This document shows positions 1-10,452 of a stretch of DNA of 51,029 nt, one piece after another. How positions within the stretch are numbered: position 1 is the first letter of the stretch; each line of letters begins with the position of its first letter. Under the pieces are notes generated by a model. It did not search any database. It saw only the letters and a program-made list of their open reading frames with translations, and was not told the DNA's origin. This stretch comes from an uncultured Opitutia bacterium (lineage in GTDB: Bacteria > Verrucomicrobiota > Verrucomicrobiia > Opitutales > Opitutaceae). The position numbers and the translations under genes are program-made. The DNA lies in assembly GCA_903896015.1 (NCBI GenBank), contig CAITWF010000099.1, forward strand, positions 1-51,029, written 5' to 3'.

Positions 1-2
1 AG

Positions 3-1091
3 CCTTATGGCTCCTGTCCTCGCAAGCGACCAAACAGCTACCCGTCAACGCGGTTGTCTGTGTCCACTAATTCGAGGCAATCTCATTCTTCGCAGCCCGA
101 CGAAAGCTATCCGCGTGTGCGGTTCAGCGGCTTCGCCGATCTGAATTATCATATCACCCACCGCGGGGCCGTGCCGAGCCACTTCGAACTTGGCGAATTT
201 GACCTGTTCATCAATTCCCGCATTTCCGATCGGGCTGGCGTCATTGCCGAAACGGTTGTCGCCGCGGGTGACGACAATAAATTTGGCATGGATGTCGAGC
301 GGTTGATTTTCCAATACAAATTCAGCGATGCATTTCAGCTCGACGCCGGCCGCTTTCACACCGCGCTCGGCTACTACAACACCGCCTATCACCACGGCAC
401 CTGGTTCCAATCCGCGACCGGCCGCCCGGACTTCGTGAACTACGAGGACAGCGGCGGAATCCTGCCAGTGCACATGGTCGGCCTGTCCCTCCACGGCGCG
501 ATTCCCTCGGGCAAACTGGGGCTGAGTTATTTCGCCGAGGTCGGCAATGGCCACCTCTTCCACGATCCCACCGCTAATGTGGGCACCGTGGCCAACGTCG
601 CCGATGCCGCCAACGCCAAGGCCGTGAATTTCGCGCTCGTCGCAAAACCCGAGGCCCTGCCTGGCATGCAATTCGGCGCCGGCCTCTACCACGACATGAT
701 CGTGCCGGACGGACAGCACCGCACCGAGGAAAACATCGCCAACGCGCACGTCGTGTTCAAAGACGCCGCCTGGGAATTCATCGGCGAAACCTACGCGATC
801 TCCCACGCGGCTGACCGCGGCCTGACCACGCATTCGACCGCGTGGTTCGCTCAGGTCGCCCGGCAGTTCGGTGCTTGGCGTCCGTATTTGCGCTACACCT
901 GGGTCGACATCCCGCTCGGCGATGCGGCATACTCGCTCATCGGTGTTGCGGGCAAACATCATGTGACGAGCGTGGGCCTGCGGTGGGACTTCACTGACTA
1001 CGCGGCCTACAAGATACAGCTCGATCAGCGCACGCCGGAAGGCGCGCCTACCACCAGCGAACTCGCCCTCCAACTCGCCCTCACTTTTTGA
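3..1091 (+). CDS. Outer-membrane beta-barrel (porin-like) protein, 5' end missing
   Basis: The reading frame is open to the left edge of the window, so the true start and the signal peptide lie outside it. The first internal start candidate is a TTG at 54, which would give a protein without an export signal. The visible 360 residues show alternating aromatic/polar strands typical of a barrel (for example RVRFSGFADLNYHI and LRYTWVDIPLG). The protein ends in LALTF; a terminal Phe is the usual assembly signal of outer-membrane barrels. The fold is inferred from these patterns and no substrate can be named. The next gene starts 8 bases downstream and encodes a small phosphate-binding-protein-like domain, so the two are probably cotranscribed and may work together in anion uptake. 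Alternatives are a carbohydrate-selective or general porin. Confidence 0.7.
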   Translation, partial: PYGSCPRKRPNSYPSTRLSVSTNSRQSHSSQPDESYPRVRFSGFADLNYHITHRGAVPSHFELGEFDLFINSRISDRAGVIAETVVAAGDDNKFGMDVERLIFQYKFSDAFQLDAGRFHTALGYYNTAYHHGTWFQSATGRPDFVNYEDSGGILPVHMVGLSLHGAIPSGKLGLSYFAEVGNGHLFHDPTANVGTVANVADAANAKAVNFALVAKPEALPGMQFGAGLYHDMIVPDGQHRTEENIANAHVVFKDAAWEFIGETYAISHAADRGLTTHSTAWFAQVARQFGAWRPYLRYTWVDIPLGDAAYSLIGVAGKHHVTSVGLRWDFTDYAAYKIQLDQRTPEGAPTTSELALQLALTF

Positions 1092-1099
1092 TCTCCGCC

Positions 1100-1564
1100 A
1101 TGAAACGCACCCTCCTTCTCCTTGGAAGCCTCGTGCTCACCGGCTCCGTCCTGCGCGCCGACGATCTTGCGATCATCGTGGCCAAGGGCGTTCCGCTCGA
1201 AGACGTCGCGCTCTCGGACCTCGTCAAAATTTTCCGCTGCGAAAAGACCGCGGCCTCGGACGGCACCCGCCTGACGATTGTCGCGCGCGAAAAAGGTTCG
1301 GCCGAGCGCGCCGCCGCCCTCGCCGGCATTTACAAATTCTCCGATGCAGCGTTCGAAAAATATTTCATGCAGCAAGTCTTCACCGGTGCGGTCGCCGCGG
1401 CGCCCAAGATTGTCGCTTCCGCGGCGGGGATGAAGAAGCTCGCCGCGTCCGCGCCCGGCACGGTCGCCTACGTCCGCGCCAGCGACTTGGACGATAGCGT
1501 TAAGGTCGTGAAGATCGATGGGCTCGCGCCCGGTGCGCCCGGCTACGCTCTGAAAATAAATTGA
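1100..1564 (+). CDS. Small PstS-like (PBP superfamily) periplasmic protein
   Basis: This is a 154-residue secreted protein. I chose the ATG giving MKRTLLLLGSLVLTG, a typical signal peptide ending near VLRADD; a TTG four codons upstream overlaps the previous stop and is less likely. The mature part resembles the short PBP-like domain of phosphate-binding proteins, with VPLEDVALSDLVKIFRCEK and a later GTVAYVRASD segment like the GAIGYV motif of PstS relatives. At this length it is about half a normal PstS, and no permease or ATPase genes follow. It is therefore more likely an orphan binding or sensing domain than a transporter component. The adjacent barrel protein suggests an envelope role. 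The family assignment is moderately sure; the ligand is unknown. Confidence 0.65.
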   Translation: MKRTLLLLGSLVLTGSVLRADDLAIIVAKGVPLEDVALSDLVKIFRCEKTAASDGTRLTIVAREKGSAERAAALAGIYKFSDAAFEKYFMQQVFTGAVAAAPKIVASAAGMKKLAASAPGTVAYVRASDLDDSVKVVKIDGLAPGAPGYALKIN

Positions 1565-1585
1565 GAAAACAACAGTGAGACCAAG

Positions 1586-1613
1586 GGCCCGGCCAAGCGC
1601 CGGGCCTTTTTTT
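1586..1613 (+). terminator. Rho-independent terminator
   Basis: A perfect 7-bp GC stem (GGCCCGG pairing with CCGGGCC) encloses a 7-nt loop and is followed directly by seven T residues. It lies 22 bases after the stop of the PstS-like gene and closes the barrel/PstS-like unit. Confidence 0.9.
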
Positions 1614-1803
1614 GCGGGTGGAGCGCGTTGCCCCCGACGCGCGTTCATGGCTTACCTCGTGAACTGAGCGCATTGGATGCAACGCACTTCACCTCGGCGG
1701 CAACGTTCCAGCGTTGGGGCGCCGTTTGCGAACTCGGCCCAGAGGAAATTCTTTGCGGACTCGTGATCCCGCGCTGCGGATCGGTCGCTGCTTTGGCGCC
1801 GGC

Positions 1804-3231
1804 TTATGCGCCGGCCTTCGCCAGCACCGGCCCGAGATCATCAGTCGGCAGTTGGCGCAGCCGTTCGATCAGTCCCTCGCCGTCGATCAACTCAAGGCCG
1901 CGCTCGGAGGCGGCGGACTGCGCCTCCGGCGCAAACTTCCCCGAGGTGACCACCCAGCCCGCCTCGACACCGGCCGCGACGAGCGTGCCGAAGAGTTCCC
2001 TCACCGGCTTCGCTCCGATCGGACTGACGCCGGCAGGGCGGCAGCACACGAGCACGTTGGCTTTCGTATGGCCGCGTCGGCGCAACTCCAGATCGGCGTC
2101 GGGGTCGTTGGCGCGCACGGCGACCGTGTAACCATTCGCCTCAAACAGCGCGGCGGCGAGCTGCCGCAGTGCCGAGGTCGGCAGCGCCTGCAACTCCGTC
2201 AGCGAGGGAAGATCCCGCAGCCGGATCGCGGGTTGAAAGCTCACGGGCCGCTCCGTCAATTCGGAGCCGCCGTCGAACCGGCTGCGCCAAACCCACCAGA
2301 CGAGGGCGATTGCGAGCGCGACGCCGCTACCGAGCCCGACCATCAGCGCCCAGCCAGCGGAGGCGTAGAGATTGCTCACGAGACCCTCGCGGTTTGCGCC
2401 GGCGGGGCCGCGCGTCGGCCCGGCGGAATCCTTGGCGGCGGTGGGCGCGGTCGCGGGCGCGGAGATCGGCGGCGGCCCGACGTCCGCCGGTCGCTGCTTA
2501 AGAAGCGTCCGCACTTCCGTGACCGCCGCGATTACCTGAGCGCGGTAGCTCTCGCCCGTTTCGCCCGGCAGATCCACCACGGCGATCGGCTCGCCGTGCG
2601 GCGAAATCACGATCAATGCCGGATAGGTCGTCACGCCGCAGCTCGCGCGCAGCTCCTCATTTTGCTTTTTCGATTCCGCCGTCTGCGCGAGGCGCGAGGG
2701 AAAATCGAGCTTCAGAAACGCGAAGTCTCCGACGAACGCATTGACGAAATCCGGATGCGTTGCGACCTCCGCAAGAAAACGCTGGCTCGGCGGCGACCAG
2801 TCGGAACCGAGAAACACCGCGAGGATCCGGCCGTGCTGTTTCGCCGCTTGGTTGACCGCATCGGGCAGACTCACGGTCCACGGATCGAACGCCTTCTCGC
2901 CGGACTTTTTGGCGTCGACCGAAGCGGAATTGGGCGAAGGCGCGCCGGGGCGGGGGCGTGGCGTGGGCCACGGCTGGTTGGGGGAGAAATCGACGCGCTC
3001 CACCTTGCCGTTGGCGAGCGTGACGCTGCCCTGCGGGTAGTTGAGGATTTCCTTCGCGCCGAGCTGCGACTGGCCCGTCGGCCAGCCGTAGGCCTTAATT
3101 ACCTCGTCCTTGCTGGCGCCGGGGCCGGCGACCGGGCGCGTGTCTGCCGCGCGGACGCACGCCAACAGCGCTCCGGCGAAACAAATCGACCGGAGCAGCG
3201 CGCGGAGCGTTGAGGGTTGGAGTCGAACCAC
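1804..3231 (-). CDS. Transmembrane protein with thioredoxin-like and Mrr-like domains
   Basis: The predicted protein has 475 residues. I chose the GTG that places a hydrophobic export segment (residues 8-25, ending VRAAD) at the N-terminus; the frame stays open further upstream but would overlap the DUF72 gene. Residues 115-245 look like a thioredoxin fold (ILAVFLGSDW at 136-145, then YPALIVISPHG). The usual CxxC position reads S-P-P-S (146-149), so redox activity is unlikely. A membrane segment spans about 293-315. Residues 350-460 resemble the Mrr-type restriction endonuclease domain (LRQLAAALFEANGY, a conserved Asp at 380). The expected QxK motif is CCR (396-398), which argues against nuclease activity. 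Topology would put thioredoxin outside and Mrr inside the cytoplasm. A signalling or scaffold role is inferred; the exact start is uncertain. Confidence 0.7.
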   Translation of the reverse strand: MVRLQPSTLRALLRSICFAGALLACVRAADTRPVAGPGASKDEVIKAYGWPTGQSQLGAKEILNYPQGSVTLANGKVERVDFSPNQPWPTPRPRPGAPSPNSASVDAKKSGEKAFDPWTVSLPDAVNQAAKQHGRILAVFLGSDWSPPSQRFLAEVATHPDFVNAFVGDFAFLKLDFPSRLAQTAESKKQNEELRASCGVTTYPALIVISPHGEPIAVVDLPGETGESYRAQVIAAVTEVRTLLKQRPADVGPPPISAPATAPTAAKDSAGPTRGPAGANREGLVSNLYASAGWALMVGLGSGVALAIALVWWVWRSRFDGGSELTERPVSFQPAIRLRDLPSLTELQALPTSALRQLAAALFEANGYTVAVRANDPDADLELRRRGHTKANVLVCCRPAGVSPIGAKPVRELFGTLVAAGVEAGWVVTSGKFAPEAQSAASERGLELIDGEGLIERLRQLPTDDLGPVLAKAGA

Positions 3232-3301
3232 CTCTCTTACATCGGCCACACGCCGCAATAATTCAACGCCAAGCTGCCAAAAAATCGCCCGCTCCCGCCC
3301 C

Positions 3302-4177
3302 TTAAAACAGCGAAAACTGCTGCGGCCCGTCGCACTCGCCCGGCCACACCGCCGGCGGCGGCACCGACGTCGACTGTGCGCCGGCAATCGTCTGAAAAAG
3401 GCGCGCGAGCGGGGGTGCGAAATCGTCATTCGGATGATGCACGAAGAAATAGACTTCGCGCCCCGCGCCGAGCCAGCGCGCCACGATCGCCGCCCAGTCG
3501 CTTAGCGCACCTTCGTTTTTTTCAATCACCGGATCGCCGACGAAACGGACAAACGGTCGCGGGCCGGTCGCCGTCGTGCGCCGCGGCAGACGGGGTTTGC
3601 GTTGCTTGGATTCCGCCGTGTGTGCGTCGGTGGCGAGCGAGGAGTGGACCGCGACGGTATCGAAGTTCACGCGATCGATGCCGAGTTCGCTGAGCAGGGT
3701 GTCGAGCGATCGCTCGTCTTCGCCGCCATCGAAAAAACCCGGATGGCGCACCTCGACCGCGAAATGAAATTCCCTCGGCAAGGCGCGCAGGTATTGTTCC
3801 AAATTGCGCAGCCGCGCCGGCCCAAACCGATCATGCAACTGGATGAAAAACGGCCCCAGTTTTTCGCCGAGCGGCGCCATCCGGTTGAGGAATTCATTTG
3901 TCGCGGCCGCGGCGCCGATGAGCTGCAACTCGTGCGTGATCACCTTAGGGAATTTCCAACAGAAACGCAGGTGCGCTGGCGACTCGGCCGCCCAGCGGGC
4001 GACTGTCTCCGCCTTCGGCACGCCGTAGAACGTCGTGTTGCCCTCAATCGCGTTGAAGACCTGCGCGTATTGCGGGAGGTAGTCGGACACGGCCGCATCA
4101 CGCGTGTAAAGCGTGCCGCGCCACGGGGCGTGAGACCAGGCGGGCAGGCCGAGATGAAATTTTCCCGGCGCACTCAC
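3302..4177 (-). CDS. DUF72 (YecE-like) family protein
   Basis: The 291-residue length and the sequence fit the DUF72/YecE family. The N-terminus carries the family pattern GLPAWSHAPWRGTLY (residues 10-24), followed by FNAIEGNTTFYG and FCWKFPKVITHE, and the middle has FAVEVRHPGFF. The family adopts a TIM-barrel fold related to xylose isomerase-like proteins, but no reaction is established for it. The protein lacks a signal peptide and should be cytoplasmic. The GTG start overlaps the stop of the upstream M20 peptidase gene by four bases (GTGA), so the two are translationally coupled and one transcript is likely. Family call is secure; function is unknown. Confidence 0.88.
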   Translation of the reverse strand: MSAPGKFHLGLPAWSHAPWRGTLYTRDAAVSDYLPQYAQVFNAIEGNTTFYGVPKAETVARWAAESPAHLRFCWKFPKVITHELQLIGAAAATNEFLNRMAPLGEKLGPFFIQLHDRFGPARLRNLEQYLRALPREFHFAVEVRHPGFFDGGEDERSLDTLLSELGIDRVNFDTVAVHSSLATDAHTAESKQRKPRLPRRTTATGPRPFVRFVGDPVIEKNEGALSDWAAIVARWLGAGREVYFFVHHPNDDFAPPLARLFQTIAGAQSTSVPPPAVWPGECDGPQQFSLF

Positions 4178-5706
4178 TTCATCGTCATCAGCGCCGCGTA
4201 GGTCTCGATCCCGTCCCAGAGAAACTGCACCTTCACGTTTTCGTTTTCGGCGTGCTGGTTGTTGTCGGCATTGACGATCGGCACCGTGAGTAGTTTTGCG
4301 CCGAGCAACTGCTCGATCGTGATCAGCGGGAGCGTGCCGCCCGTGGTGGGGAGTTGTACGACGGGATAATCGACGGTCGACTGCACCGCAGCGACGACTT
4401 GCCGGGCGATCGGCGAATCGAGCGGCGTCCGTTGGGCATTGTTGCCCGCCGATTTTTGATCGATGCGAATGAGCCGGGCGTAACGCGCGCGTTCCTCGTC
4501 GGTCGGGTCGTGGTCGATCACGCGCCAGCCCTGCGCCTGGATGTGTGTGATCACTTTTTGTACCTGACGCTGCGCGTCGTTTCCGGGCACGAGCCGCAGA
4601 TCGAGCGCGGCGCGCGCGACGGTCGGGATTACGTTGGCGGCCTGCGCACCGACGTTCGCGCCTTGAATGCCGTTGATGTTAAGTGTGGGTAACGTGAAGC
4701 CCTCAAAAAGCGTGCGCCCCTGCGTCTCTGGCCGCGCGAGGCCGAGCTCGCGCTGCAACTCGTCCTCGACCGACGGAATCGCGGCGATCGCTTTTTGCTC
4801 GGCGGGCGTGAGCGGAATCACGTCGTCGTAAAATTCCTTGATAAGCACGCGACCGTCGTCGTCCTTCATTGTCGCGAGCAGGCGGACGAGCTGCCACGAC
4901 GGATTCGTCGCCCAATTGCCATAGTTGCCGCTGTGCAACGGTCGCTTCGGGCCGAAGACGGTGAGGCTCATGTTCACGTCGCCGCGCACGCCGAACGCGA
5001 CCGCCTTTTTGCCCGAGGGATGGCACGGACCATCGAGAATCAACCAGAGATCGGCGCGCAACATCTCGCGGTTCGCCTCGATCGTCGCGGCGAGATTGGG
5101 CGAGCCGAGTTCTTCCTCGCTGTCGAAAAAGAATTTCAGATTGGCTGACGGTTTCGCGCCGGCGGCGGTGAGCGCGGCGTAGGCGTTGAGGATCGTGAAG
5201 ACGCCGGCTTTGTCGTCGGCGCTGCCGCGCCCGGTGAGACGCCACGCCGGATTGACGGGGTCGCCGGATTTCCAACCGGTCACGATTTTTCCGCCCTGCT
5301 CGACGGGCGCGGTGACGAACTGTGGATTGAAGGGCTCCCAGCCCGGCGCCCACTGTGCGGGATTGACCGGCTGGCCGTCGAAGTGCGCGTAGAGCATCAC
5401 GGTCTTCGTCGCGCCGGGCACTTTGACCTCGCCATAAACGATCGGGTTGGTGTTCGGCGCGGGCAGCGTGAGCAGGCGCGCGTCGGCGCCGCGTTTCTGG
5501 AGCATAGCGACAATGAAGTCGGCGTTGCGACGGATGTTCGCGCGATCGATGGTGATGTTAGGGATGGCGAGAAACGCGCGATACTCGTCAATCAGCTCGC
5601 ACTCGTGCGCGACGCGCCAGGCGCGGACCTTTTCCTGCAACGGGGAAACGGCGAAGAGCGGAGCAATTGAAAGCAGAAACAACGGGACGAAGCGGGAGAG
5701 CGACAT
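4174..5706 (-). CDS. Secreted M20/M25/M40-family metallopeptidase
   Basis: This 510-residue protein begins with a signal peptide (MSLSRFVPLFLLSIAPLFAV). It carries the dinuclear-zinc signature of the M20 clan: the AHFDGQP motif with His108 and Asp110, the bridging Asp in RGSADDKAG (164/165), the acidic pair in DSEEELGS (197/198) and a late metal His in HAENEN (485). A lid/dimerisation domain is expected between roughly 240 and 400. Members hydrolyse dipeptides, acylated amino acids or related amides; the substrate here cannot be told from sequence. Export suggests periplasmic peptide scavenging. It overlaps the downstream DUF72 gene by four bases and lies after a TonB-dependent receptor on the same strand, which may import or deliver related peptides (inference). 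Confidence 0.9.
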   Translation of the reverse strand: MSLSRFVPLFLLSIAPLFAVSPLQEKVRAWRVAHECELIDEYRAFLAIPNITIDRANIRRNADFIVAMLQKRGADARLLTLPAPNTNPIVYGEVKVPGATKTVMLYAHFDGQPVNPAQWAPGWEPFNPQFVTAPVEQGGKIVTGWKSGDPVNPAWRLTGRGSADDKAGVFTILNAYAALTAAGAKPSANLKFFFDSEEELGSPNLAATIEANREMLRADLWLILDGPCHPSGKKAVAFGVRGDVNMSLTVFGPKRPLHSGNYGNWATNPSWQLVRLLATMKDDDGRVLIKEFYDDVIPLTPAEQKAIAAIPSVEDELQRELGLARPETQGRTLFEGFTLPTLNINGIQGANVGAQAANVIPTVARAALDLRLVPGNDAQRQVQKVITHIQAQGWRVIDHDPTDEERARYARLIRIDQKSAGNNAQRTPLDSPIARQVVAAVQSTVDYPVVQLPTTGGTLPLITIEQLLGAKLLTVPIVNADNNQHAENENVKVQFLWDGIETYAALMTMK

Positions 5707-5759
5707 GACAGCCAGCTCGCAGATTTTTCAGAATTTGGCGAGGCCGCGAAACATCTTGC

Positions 5760-8423
5760 TTATAGCTTCCACTGCACGCCCACGTTGCAGTCGACCCCGC
5801 TGCGTTGAAAATCGTTCATGTGGGCGTGCGTGCCGGCGTAGTGGCGCTGCGGCACATCGAAGAGATTGGTCGCGCCGACGGTGAGTCGCGTGTTTTTCCC
5901 GATTTTGTAGTTGGCGCTGAGTTCGGCGTCCCACGCGCCCTCGAGGTAATTGTCGAGACCCGGCGCGATGAGGTCCTCCCACCAGAGCGAGCGGTAGCGG
6001 ACTGAGCCCTCGAGCGAGAGTTTGCCGCGCTCGAAGTGAAAGGTGACGCTGCCCTGATAGTTCGCCTGATCGGGCAGCGGAAACGTTTCGCCGGGCCGCG
6101 TGGGGTAGTGCGCCTCGCCGTGGGTGTAGCTGTAGTTGACGATCAGCGAGCCGGTGCCGAGCGCGTGCGGTAGGTCCCAGTTCGGGCTCTGCCAGTTGGC
6201 CTCTACGCCCATCGCGAGCGCGGAGTCGCCGTTGACGCGGTTGAACTCGATGAACGAGCCGAGATCGCCGATCGTCACGGGGCTCTGTGTGTCGGCGATG
6301 AAGTGATCGATCTTTTTGTAGAACAGCGAAAGCGAGAAGAGCCCGCGCCGATCGCTGTAATGATCGAGGGAAAGATCGAAGTTGGTCGCCTGGTAGGGTT
6401 TGAGGTGCGGGTTGCCGGCGCGGCTGCGATGATCCACGAAGCTGATCGTGCGGAAGGGCGCGACATCGGCGTAGTTCGGTCGCGAGAGCGAGCGGGTGAC
6501 CGAGCCGCGCAAGATCCAACTCGCGCTTGGATCGTACCGGAGGTGAAAGCTCGGTAGCGCTTCGACATAGCTTTGCGCGCCGCGCGCAGGCGTGAAGCCG
6601 AGAAAGTCTCCGGCGGGCGAGAAGACCATCTGGTTGCCCTTGCCTGTGGTGCGCGTGGCCTCGACGCGGACGCCGCCGAGCAGCGTCCACCGGCCCAGTT
6701 TTATTTTGCCCATGCCGTAGAGTGCGCCGACAGTCTCCGTGACGGTGTAGTCGCTGCTGCCCGAATTGATCGCCGTCTGCGTGATGTCGGGCGAGAAGTT
6801 CGCGGGCGTCGCGCGGACAAGCGCCGCAACGGCATCGGCATCGGGCACCGGTCCGAAACGATTGCCGGTGGTCTTGAGCGTGACGTAATTGGTTCCGACC
6901 AGGCCCGACATTGTGAACGGCAGGGTGCCGGCGTCGAAGACATCGCGATCCGTGTTCACGGTGCGGTGGCGTTGCTGGAGTTTGCCGCCGAACTTCACGT
7001 AGTCGCCGACGCGCGAGGCATCCGACGGACTGACTTTGATGTTGAACTTCGCCGAGGCGTCCTCGTCGCGCGTGTCGCTGCTCGTGATCGTGAGATAGTT
7101 GAAGCGGTAGTGCGCGGCGTCGTTGAGGCTTGTGGTGTCGGCGGGATCCGTCCCGTCGACGAGGGTATAGACCGGTGCGAAGGCGTTGGCGGAAAAATCA
7201 TAGCTGGTGCGATAGGTGTGATCGCTGAGGAATACGGTTTCGCGCGTGTGCGGCTCGGCCTCGTGCGTGAACGCGTAGCCGAAGGTCACATCGGCGGCTA
7301 AGCGACCGACCTCGGTCTTGCCGCCGAAGGAAAAATTCGTGGCGTCGCGCTGGGTGGTCTGGCGCTGGTCGCGGCGGCTAAGCGGGACGCCGGAAAACGT
7401 GCCCGAGGTCGGCGTGAGCGCAAGCACGGTGCCGGCGGCGGGGTTGGTGTCGTTCAACTCGCGGTTGCGCTGCGCCCAGTCGCGGCCGGCGTTGGCGCGC
7501 CAGAACAGCGCGGTCGGCCCGAGGCGCGCGTCGACGTTCAGCACGATCGCGGTGCGCTGGCGGTGTTCGAGCGTTGATTCGATCAATGGCAGGGTAAGAG
7601 TGGGAATCAATTGCCCGGTGAACGGTGCGGGGCTGGGCGAGGGTTGCGCGGTCCACTCGCGCAGGTCGGAGAGGCGTTCGCGCAACTTGTATTGATCGTC
7701 GAAGCTGCAGGTCGCGAGAAGGCTGGCGTTGCGCTCGGTGGCGGAGAAGAACTTGAACGGCTCGACTACCGTTAGGCTGTCGCGCGTGCCGGGGCGCGGC
7801 TCAAGGGTGTTGTAGCTGAGTTGGTGTCGGCCCGCCGCCGAGCTCTGTTTCGCAACGGTGCCGCCGGTGTTGATGTTGATCACGCCGCCGACGGCGTCGG
7901 ACTCCATGTCGGGGGTAAAGGCCTTTGTTACTTCGAGCGACTGCACAATTTCCGGAGGAATGTTGTCGAGGGCGTTGCCAGTGCCGCCCTGCCGCTGACC
8001 GTCCACGGTGATGCGGAGCAAACGCTGGTCGAGGCCGCGGACCGAAACTTTCGACGTGCCGTCGCCGCCTTTTTGCACCGCGACGCCCGAGACGTCCTTC
8101 ATCAAATCGCTGCTGCTCTGCGCGGCGGGCACTTTGAGCGACAGGGCTGCGCCGGAGACCACCTCGGTCAGAGTCTCGGTCGTGGCCTTGGTGGAAAAAT
8201 TCGTTTCGGCCCCCGCCTTTTCCTGCACGACGACTTTTTCCATCTTCACCGGGTCGTCTTTGGTCGCGTCGCTCTGGCTGGTGTTGTCGGCGGTCGTCTG
8301 GACCGTCGAGGGAGGTGGGGGCGCTGAAGTCGCTGGTTCGGCGCCGAACGATTTTGCGATCCAGCAAGCCGTCAGCACGACGGCGAGGATGCTGGGGAGC
8401 GAACGAGTTGTCGGGTGAATCAT
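5760..8423 (-). CDS. TonB-dependent outer-membrane receptor
   Basis: The 887-residue protein has a signal peptide (residues 1-28, ending SFGAE), a Pro/Thr-rich linker and a TonB-box-like stretch KMEKVVVQEK near residue 60. The plug domain follows (about 80-190), with the typical elements KVSVRGLDQRLLRITVDGQ, NIPPEIVQSLEV and DAVGGVININTGG. The rest is a large 22-strand-type barrel with many aromatic strand ends, including LRGSVTRSLSRPNYADVAPF. Such receptors import scarce ligands (siderophores, oligosaccharides, peptides) using TonB energy. No ligand-specific marker was seen. The M20 peptidase follows on the same strand, so a peptide substrate is possible. The gene is divergent from recQ with a short shared upstream region. 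Confidence 0.93.
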   Translation of the reverse strand: MIHPTTRSLPSILAVVLTACWIAKSFGAEPATSAPPPPSTVQTTADNTSQSDATKDDPVKMEKVVVQEKAGAETNFSTKATTETLTEVVSGAALSLKVPAAQSSSDLMKDVSGVAVQKGGDGTSKVSVRGLDQRLLRITVDGQRQGGTGNALDNIPPEIVQSLEVTKAFTPDMESDAVGGVININTGGTVAKQSSAAGRHQLSYNTLEPRPGTRDSLTVVEPFKFFSATERNASLLATCSFDDQYKLRERLSDLREWTAQPSPSPAPFTGQLIPTLTLPLIESTLEHRQRTAIVLNVDARLGPTALFWRANAGRDWAQRNRELNDTNPAAGTVLALTPTSGTFSGVPLSRRDQRQTTQRDATNFSFGGKTEVGRLAADVTFGYAFTHEAEPHTRETVFLSDHTYRTSYDFSANAFAPVYTLVDGTDPADTTSLNDAAHYRFNYLTITSSDTRDEDASAKFNIKVSPSDASRVGDYVKFGGKLQQRHRTVNTDRDVFDAGTLPFTMSGLVGTNYVTLKTTGNRFGPVPDADAVAALVRATPANFSPDITQTAINSGSSDYTVTETVGALYGMGKIKLGRWTLLGGVRVEATRTTGKGNQMVFSPAGDFLGFTPARGAQSYVEALPSFHLRYDPSASWILRGSVTRSLSRPNYADVAPFRTISFVDHRSRAGNPHLKPYQATNFDLSLDHYSDRRGLFSLSLFYKKIDHFIADTQSPVTIGDLGSFIEFNRVNGDSALAMGVEANWQSPNWDLPHALGTGSLIVNYSYTHGEAHYPTRPGETFPLPDQANYQGSVTFHFERGKLSLEGSVRYRSLWWEDLIAPGLDNYLEGAWDAELSANYKIGKNTRLTVGATNLFDVPQRHYAGTHAHMNDFQRSGVDCNVGVQWKL

Positions 8424-8500
8424 GTTGATCGTGAGGACATCGCGGCGTGGATCCGGTGGTCAACCTCGCAACCGCCCCCGGCCGCGGCCAGTCCTTTTCG

Positions 8501-10393
<1,893 letters not shown>

Positions 10394-10452
10394 GCTCGGC
10401 GAAGCGTTGGCCGGGAATTGCCTTTGCCAGCGAGATTGATGTTTTGAGCGGT

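Noticed and set aside
3200-3250. GGTTCGACTCC on the minus strand, resembling a tRNA T-loop
   Set aside because: The flanking bases do not form a T-stem, and no acceptor, D or anticodon arms could be fitted.
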